Assembly (NCBI GenBank): GCA_022841325.1
Contig: JALHRS010000044.1
Coordinates: 1 to 46,801, forward strand
DNA length: 46,801 nucleotides
DNA from: Lysobacterales bacterium
GTDB lineage: Bacteria; Pseudomonadota; Gammaproteobacteria; Xanthomonadales; SZUA-5
Reading direction: 5' to 3'
In this document: positions 42,462-46,801 of the stretch, one piece after another
How the letters are laid out: every line of letters begins with the position of its first letter
Numbering within the stretch: the first letter of the stretch is position 1
Position numbers and translations under genes: made by a program
Notes under the pieces: generated by a model
Database searches by the model: none
What the model was told of the DNA's origin: nothing
Seen by the model: only the letters and a program-made list of their open reading frames with translations

Positions 42462-43219
42462 CCGTGTCTCAAGATCCTGCAAGTTCGCGTGAATGCGCGG
42501 CGCCCACCGGTGATTCGCAGCCGGTTCGGCTGACGACCTGGCACGATGCCGCTAGATTGATCCTGATCGGTGCCCCGATCGCCACGGTTACAACGCTTGT
42601 TTGCGTCTTCTGGGTGGACCTCCCGCTCGCGACCTGGCTGCATGGCCATGGCTGGGACTCGCATGCGTGGATGCGCTGGCTGATGGTTACCCCCATTGTG
42701 CTGGTGCCTATGGCGGGCTTGTATCTGCTGGTCCATGTACTGCGCCGCAGTTGCGGATCGGTCACGCGACACGAGCACGTAGCATTCGTGCTCTGTTCTG
42801 GACTGCTGGTTTCCCAAGAGATCAAGGATATGCTCAAGCGCGCGTTTGGACGCACGTGGCCGCGCGACGTATCCGACCTCGGCACGGCGCCGCCGTCGGC
42901 GGACTGTGCGCCGGCAAGTCTCGGGTATATCAACGACGGACTGCATTCTTTCACACTGTTTGCCGGTGCCACGAAGCCATTTCAGGCGTTTCCGTCCGGG
43001 TCCACTTCTGCTCTGCTGACCGTGGCACTGCCAATCATGGTTCTCTACCCGCGAACTCGGCTACCACTGGGTGTATTCCTGCTCGCCTCGCTGAGTTCGC
43101 TAGTTATCACCAATACCCATTTTCTCGGAGACATTTTCGGCGGCGTCTATGTCGGGGCCGTCGCCGCCTGCATTTGCCTCGCAGTGCTGGGTGCGCCACG
43201 TGGGGAACGCAGCAATTGA
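42458..43219 (+). CDS. PAP2-superfamily membrane protein with altered active site
   Basis: This is a 253-aa membrane protein with about six helices, started at ATG 42458 overlapping the cdsA stop. PAP2 motif 1 is KRAFGRTWP (127-135). Motif 2, normally PSGH, reads PSGS (179-182), so the general-acid His is Ser182. Motif 3, normally SR-x5-H-x3-D, reads S214-L215-x5-H221-x3-D225, so the Arg is Leu. The nucleophile H221 and D225 remain. PAP2 enzymes dephosphorylate phosphatidate, undecaprenyl diphosphate or lipid A. With two key residues replaced it may be inactive, specialised, or a lipid-phosphate binder. Confidence 0.85.
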   Translation: MTVSQDPASSRECAAPTGDSQPVRLTTWHDAARLILIGAPIATVTTLVCVFWVDLPLATWLHGHGWDSHAWMRWLMVTPIVLVPMAGLYLLVHVLRRSCGSVTRHEHVAFVLCSGLLVSQEIKDMLKRAFGRTWPRDVSDLGTAPPSADCAPASLGYINDGLHSFTLFAGATKPFQAFPSGSTSALLTVALPIMVLYPRTRLPLGVFLLASLSSLVITNTHFLGDIFGGVYVGAVAACICLAVLGAPRGERSN

Positions 43220-43253
43220 CGCGACCGCAATTCAGAAGGCGCCCGACACCACG

Positions 43254-44264
43254 ATGTTGGCTCCCGTCGGGGACAAGGCCAAGTCATCAGTGCGCAGACG
43301 ATGGGCTCTGTTGCTGCGCGCCCTGCTCGGCACGGCGGCGGTGGTTTTCGTGTGCTCGCGGTTCCAAGTGTGGGATCGCCTGCAGAGTCTCTCGTCCTCA
43401 ATTCATGCGGAATTTGTTCTATCCGGCCTGCTGGCGACGGTCTGTCTGATTGCGGTGCGCGCCCATCGATGGAACATGATTGTCGGCGCATGCGGTGAGA
43501 ACCTGAGTCTTGCGGAGCTTACGCGTGTTTATGGAGCGAGTTTCTTCCTGGGGTTGGTGAGTCCCGGAAAGATTGGCGAATTGATGCGCATCTGGTCGGT
43601 ACGCGACCGTGTCGGTGGCATCTCCACCGCCACGTTCACCGTTGCCTTCGACCGCATATTCGATCTTGCGCCTACGTTGATATTGAGCGCTGCCTTTGGC
43701 GTTGTGAGCGGTTATGGCGGTACGGTCAATCGAGGCATCGTAGTCGGAGGAGCCGGCATCCTGGCCGTCGGCTCAGTGATCTTGCTGTGTCATCCAGCAT
43801 GGCTATGGCGTCAGGTCGATCGGTTGTCCGGCCGGCTGCTGAAGCGCTTGCATGCGCGCGGCTCGATCACAAGCCCCGATGCAGTCGATTCGGCGGCACC
43901 AAGATTGGGTCGAGGCATGATTGCCTCGGCCTTGGCGCTGTCCGCGTTCTCCCAGATTCTGGCCCTGGGCCAGGTATATCTGTTTGCTTGCGCCTTGGGA
44001 CTGGAACTCAATCCGCTGATGATCTACGCCGTGGTGACGGTTGCCACAGTTGTAGCAAGTTTGCCGCTTTCTATCGCCGGCTTCGGAACGCGAGAAATTG
44101 CTGTCGTGCTGGCGCTGACTTCGCTCGGAGTCTCAAATGAAGACGCCGTTTCTTTCTCCCTGCTCTGGCTCGGCAACTTCGTTGCCATGCTCGGACTTTC
44201 CTTTGTTGCTTTCCTTGCTGACTCGATGAACCCAGTGACTTCCCAGCTTCGAAACGAATCATGA
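43254..44264 (+). CDS. Flippase-like membrane protein (LPG synthase TM domain family)
   Basis: The protein is about 336 aa from ATG 43254; a GTG at 43200 overlapping the PAP2 stop is a possible start, giving 354 aa. Eight or so membrane helices and the segments RAHRWNMI, YGASFFLGLVSPGKIGELMR and LPLSIAGFGTREIAVVLAL are typical of the UPF0104/PF03706 family, the flippase half of MprF-type lysylphosphatidylglycerol synthases and of AglD. The family moves lipids or lipid-linked sugars across the inner membrane. No aminoacyl-transferase domain is attached. It overlaps the lipoprotein gene as ATGA. Confidence 0.88.
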   Translation: MLAPVGDKAKSSVRRRWALLLRALLGTAAVVFVCSRFQVWDRLQSLSSSIHAEFVLSGLLATVCLIAVRAHRWNMIVGACGENLSLAELTRVYGASFFLGLVSPGKIGELMRIWSVRDRVGGISTATFTVAFDRIFDLAPTLILSAAFGVVSGYGGTVNRGIVVGGAGILAVGSVILLCHPAWLWRQVDRLSGRLLKRLHARGSITSPDAVDSAAPRLGRGMIASALALSAFSQILALGQVYLFACALGLELNPLMIYAVVTVATVVASLPLSIAGFGTREIAVVLALTSLGVSNEDAVSFSLLWLGNFVAMLGLSFVAFLADSMNPVTSQLRNES

Positions 44265-45376
44265 AATCTGACCTGCACGCAATTTCGAGGCTACGGCGAG
44301 TGGCGCTCATAGTTACCGCTGTCTTGATGTCGGCCTGCACGACTTCAACCAAAGCGCTACGTCCCGAGGACGCGACGACCGTGCCAAGTGCGCAGATCAT
44401 GGCGTCCGAATACCTGCAGCCAAGCGCGTCACGTACTGTTCCGGTGATTCTGATTCGAGAAAAAGGCTACGTCGGCAGCAAGATGGGTACTGTTGCTGTA
44501 GTCGACGAAAAGCCCGTTGCGCTGTTGTTGCGCAAACAAAAGTTGTTGGTGTATCTGGCACCGGGAGAGCACGTCTTTGCCATGGGATACGCCAAACATC
44601 TTGAGACGCGCCCGCTCACTCAAGCTTCCATAAAAGTCATGGCGAACCAGCCATTGGTGGTGTCCTTCCGCTTGGTTCTAGGACAAGAGCCTGAGATTGT
44701 TGCGCTATCCGGTGAGCAGGCCAGGGCAATTCCCTCCGAGCATGTGCTCAAGGTCTGCGATACCGCGTTCAATGCTGGCGGACCAGCATACTGCGACGTC
44801 GATTCCAGTGGTGCCGTCTGGTCAGACGGCGCTATATGCGCCTATGTGTGCGCACGCGCCCACCTCCCCAGGACAGAGCCGAGCTGGTCGGACCTGGGGA
44901 GCCTGGAAGAGTACGCGGACCCAAACGACATAGCCGGGATTATCGACGGCGCCATCGAAAAGGCGAGTCGCCGAGATTGGATACGTGGAAACGTTGGTCG
45001 CGCGATGAACCCGAAACACCGCTATGTTTACACGCGTGTCAAGGGTTGGATCGATTTGAAGCACGTCATCTCCACGACGAGTAACCCTGGAGCTTATATC
45101 CCCGGTGCTTCCTGGCTGGCATCATATGGCGTGGAGGTCGCGCAAGTGTTCGTGGCTCCTATGTCTGCGTTTCTCGAAGAAGACGAAGTCTCCAATTCGA
45201 TTGGCGCCTGGGCCGCGCTTCGCTACTTGGTCACCCTAGGAAGGAAAGGAACCCGCGGCGAGATCGCACAGGCCAAGATCTTCACTTTGCATCCGATGAC
45301 ACGCGATGAGGCTTTGAGTGAATTCGGCATCGCAGTCGCAAGATTCGACCTTACCGAAAATGGCGCTCCGCACTAG
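44261..45376 (+). CDS. Predicted lipoprotein, function unknown
   Basis: The 371-aa protein has an N-terminal signal (RLRRVALIVTAVLMSAC) with lipobox LMSA-C, giving lipidated C26. Thr at +2 predicts outer-membrane sorting by the Lol +2 rule. The mature part is soluble; residues 55-150 form a beta-rich domain (VPVILIREKGYVGSKMG, then APGEHVFAMGY) similar to DUF2846-type lipoprotein domains, and the rest is unrecognised. Four cysteines at about 165-205 could pair. It overlaps the flippase-like stop by four bases and closes the cdsA operon, so it is probably the envelope component of that pathway. Confidence 0.82.
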   Translation: MKSDLHAISRLRRVALIVTAVLMSACTTSTKALRPEDATTVPSAQIMASEYLQPSASRTVPVILIREKGYVGSKMGTVAVVDEKPVALLLRKQKLLVYLAPGEHVFAMGYAKHLETRPLTQASIKVMANQPLVVSFRLVLGQEPEIVALSGEQARAIPSEHVLKVCDTAFNAGGPAYCDVDSSGAVWSDGAICAYVCARAHLPRTEPSWSDLGSLEEYADPNDIAGIIDGAIEKASRRDWIRGNVGRAMNPKHRYVYTRVKGWIDLKHVISTTSNPGAYIPGASWLASYGVEVAQVFVAPMSAFLEEDEVSNSIGAWAALRYLVTLGRKGTRGEIAQAKIFTLHPMTRDEALSEFGIAVARFDLTENGAPH

Positions 45377-46614
45377 CGACGCCAACTGTTCCTGCATTCA
45401 GCGCGGTGCAGCGCACGAGACTTGTCGAAGCACAAGATCCTGTCCGCACCGACAATTCGGCGGTCGAGTCTCGTCGTTCTGGGAGATGGTTTGCAGGGTG
45501 CCAAGCTCCGGAGTCGGTGATCCCGCATTCCAACACCGGACTCGCCTACTTGCGATCGGGGGCAGGCGGACAAGTTGAATCTGGAACGCGTTGATGAAAT
45601 TGGGCATCCCAGCATGCTCGACGTCTTTCATCGCCTTGTCTTGTGCCGGCGCCCTTGCCGCCGGCAAAGTCATTGGATGACGTGCGCTCTCGTGCTTGCC
45701 AAGCGTTGCACGCAGGCACCACATTCGATGCCTGACGAGGAGTGCGTGAGTGGCGCGGTATGCGTGCGGCTCGCATCGAACTGGATACGCCATGACTGCT
45801 AGCCTGAAGAATCCGCGCGGGACTCGCTGCAGAATTGAATACCGGTGCACATGTATGGTCCAGCGATCAATCGCGCGGTGTTGCGACGGCTCGCGAGTCT
45901 TCGCGAAGTGTCGAGAGTCGCTCCGACTCATGGTGAAACACCAATTCCATGTCTGGGCAGGTCGGCCTGTGCTCCCTGCGCGCTACGAGCGCGACCTGGC
46001 ACGCACCCCAGCACGATCCAGCATCCGACCAGTAGACCGCTGTTTGCGTGTAGACAACACCAGCAGATCCGGTGACAAGTGCTCGCTCAAGACGCATCTG
46101 GAACACGTGCTCTGGCCTTGCGTTCTGGTGTTCTGAAGGGTTGCAAACGAAAAGTCCAAGAACACCCAGAGTGCCGTGTTTGTGCCACTGTTTGTTACGG
46201 CTCAGTGCAGCGCCACAAAACACGTGTTTTCCGCGTCCTTACAAGGTTTCAGCGTGTTTTCACGCGCCCTGTTTCGGCGCCAAACAGGGTGTTTGTGCCA
46301 GCACATGACGAATACGCCGGTGTTTGTGCCACTTGGCACAAACACGGCAAAGGGCGTGTTTTCCGCGTTGGGACGCTGTTTCCGGCTGTTCTGGCGATCG
46401 TCGAAAACGCTGCTTCTCGCGCGCGCGTGTAGGGCCGTAACAAATACCGGCGAAAACGGTCTCCTGTACCGCCACGTTGGACTGTCCGAAGCAGCGCCGC
46501 GGACAACATGAAACGCTTGTTGGCGTGCAGGTTGGCAGCGGAGTTCTCGAAGGTCAAACGTGCCCAAACACACACGGCGAAACGTCTGGCGGTTGGTCCC
46601 GTTGAGTCAAGGCA
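45377..46614. other. Long region without a confident gene
   Basis: About 1.2 kb follow the lipoprotein gene. The longest frame, 45398-45931 leftward, has no ribosome site and an arginine/cysteine-rich shadow composition. The part from 46150 to 46440 is made largely of short related repeats (see the separate entry). No promoter, tRNA or terminator could be assigned. Confidence 0.5.
46176..46368. repeat. Cluster of GTGTTTGTGCCA and CGTGTTTTCCGCGT repeats
   Basis: The 12-mer GTGTTTGTGCCA occurs at 46176-46187, 46289-46300 and 46320-46331, and inverted at 46334-46345. The last two form a 26-base palindrome with a 2-base loop. The 14-mer CGTGTTTTCCGCGT occurs at 46223-46236 and 46355-46368. Further degenerate GTGTTT words lie between them. 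Four copies of a 12-mer in 170 bases cannot be chance. They could be a mobile or structural repeat, or protein-binding sites. Short frames crossing them inherit VFVPL and VFSAL peptide repeats but do not look like genes. Confidence 0.85.
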
Positions 46615-46801
46615 TCAGCTGAATTGATGCGTTGGGCGCCTAGCTACGGTGTTCAGCTCGTAGACCCGCAAACACTCCAGTAGCGTGTTGTCGTGGATGT
46701 CCAGAACACGGCGTAGTTCCAGGCCGAAAATTCCACCGGATGCTCGCCCTCGACCACGGGGTCTGCGCCAAACATGCGGTAGTTGCGGACCAGCTCGTCC
46801 A
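46615..46801 (-). pseudogene. Partial leftward reading frame cut by the window edge
   Basis: Two overlapping minus-strand frames carry protein-like sequence. One enters from the edge with DELVRNYRMFGADPVVEG and ends at 46653; the other (LELRRVLDIHDNTLLECLRV, then YELNTVA) ends at 46615. The better composition switches frame near 46710-46730, as expected for the C-terminal part of a gene with a frameshift, or for a real gene in only one of the frames. No family is recognised from this fragment. Confidence 0.35.

Noticed and set aside
45398..45931. 177-aa leftward frame after the lipoprotein gene
   Set aside because: Composition is that of noncoding high-GC DNA, no start signal and no motif; a degenerate repeat element is possible but cannot be shown.
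1..46801. Search for CRISPR arrays, tRNA or rRNA genes and transposases
   Set aside because: No regularly spaced repeats of CRISPR size, no tRNA-like cloverleaf next to the island and no transposase motif were seen by eye.

Overview
The window is G+C-rich (about 60% by eye), densely coding, and reads as a chromosome segment of a gammaproteobacterium, most likely Xanthomonadales/Lysobacterales. This is an inference from a PlsB-type glycerol-3-phosphate acyltransferase and a sensor kinase with the exact layout of Xanthomonas RpfC (five membrane segments, kinase, receiver, Hpt). No tRNA, rRNA, CRISPR array, integrase or transposase was seen.

Region 1 (about 86-16747) is a defence island built on a type I restriction-modification system. 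A leftward operon runs patatin lipase, CHAT protease, MBL-fold hydrolase, HsdR, YgjP-like metallopeptidase, then a CxxC protein, and ends at an intrinsic terminator at 86-110. A second leftward operon (16747 to 12003) encodes a single-chain HsdM-HsdS fusion and an AlbA_2/HATPase (COG2865) protein. Between them lie a rightward XRE regulator plus ImmA/IrrE protease pair, a small ORF, a fourfold 10-bp repeat and a probable gene remnant. The MBL-CHAT-patatin trio is the best candidate for an undescribed defence module: it looks co-translated with hsdR and joins a protease, a phospholipase and a metallo-hydrolase.

Region 2 (17067-21632) holds an unrecognised 516-aa protein and plsB.

Region 3 (33803 down to 21740) is a tightly packed 13-gene leftward operon: dolichol/phytol-kinase-like protein, alpha/beta hydrolase, 2OG-Fe(II)-oxygenase-like protein, ThiF-nitroreductase fusion (MoeY-like), NmrA-like reductase, MetX-like acyltransferase, two di-iron lipid oxidases, a 4-TM protein, HAD phosphatase, SDR, GNAT-like protein and a FabH-like condensing enzyme. 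Most joints are 4-bp start/stop overlaps. It looks like a pathway for a modified acyl product that I cannot name.

Region 4 (33943-45376) is regulatory and membrane-lipid related. It contains a ribbon-helix-helix-like protein with an internally duplicated partner, a divergent hybrid kinase with an abnormal Hpt domain, and a leftward operon (delta-9-type desaturase, RpfC-like kinase, CPBP protease, alpha/beta hydrolase). A rightward operon follows (CdsA, PAP2-like, flippase-like, lipoprotein). A 31-bp sequence, 25/31 identical, lies just upstream of both the 13-gene operon and the cdsA operon, which suggests that they share a promoter and are co-regulated. With the RpfC-like kinase but no rpfF or rpfG in view, a lipid-signal or membrane-remodelling circuit is a reasonable hypothesis, not a demonstrated one.

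The right end (45377-46801) has no convincing complete gene. It carries a cluster of GTGTTTGTGCCA repeats and, at the edge, a partial leftward reading frame.
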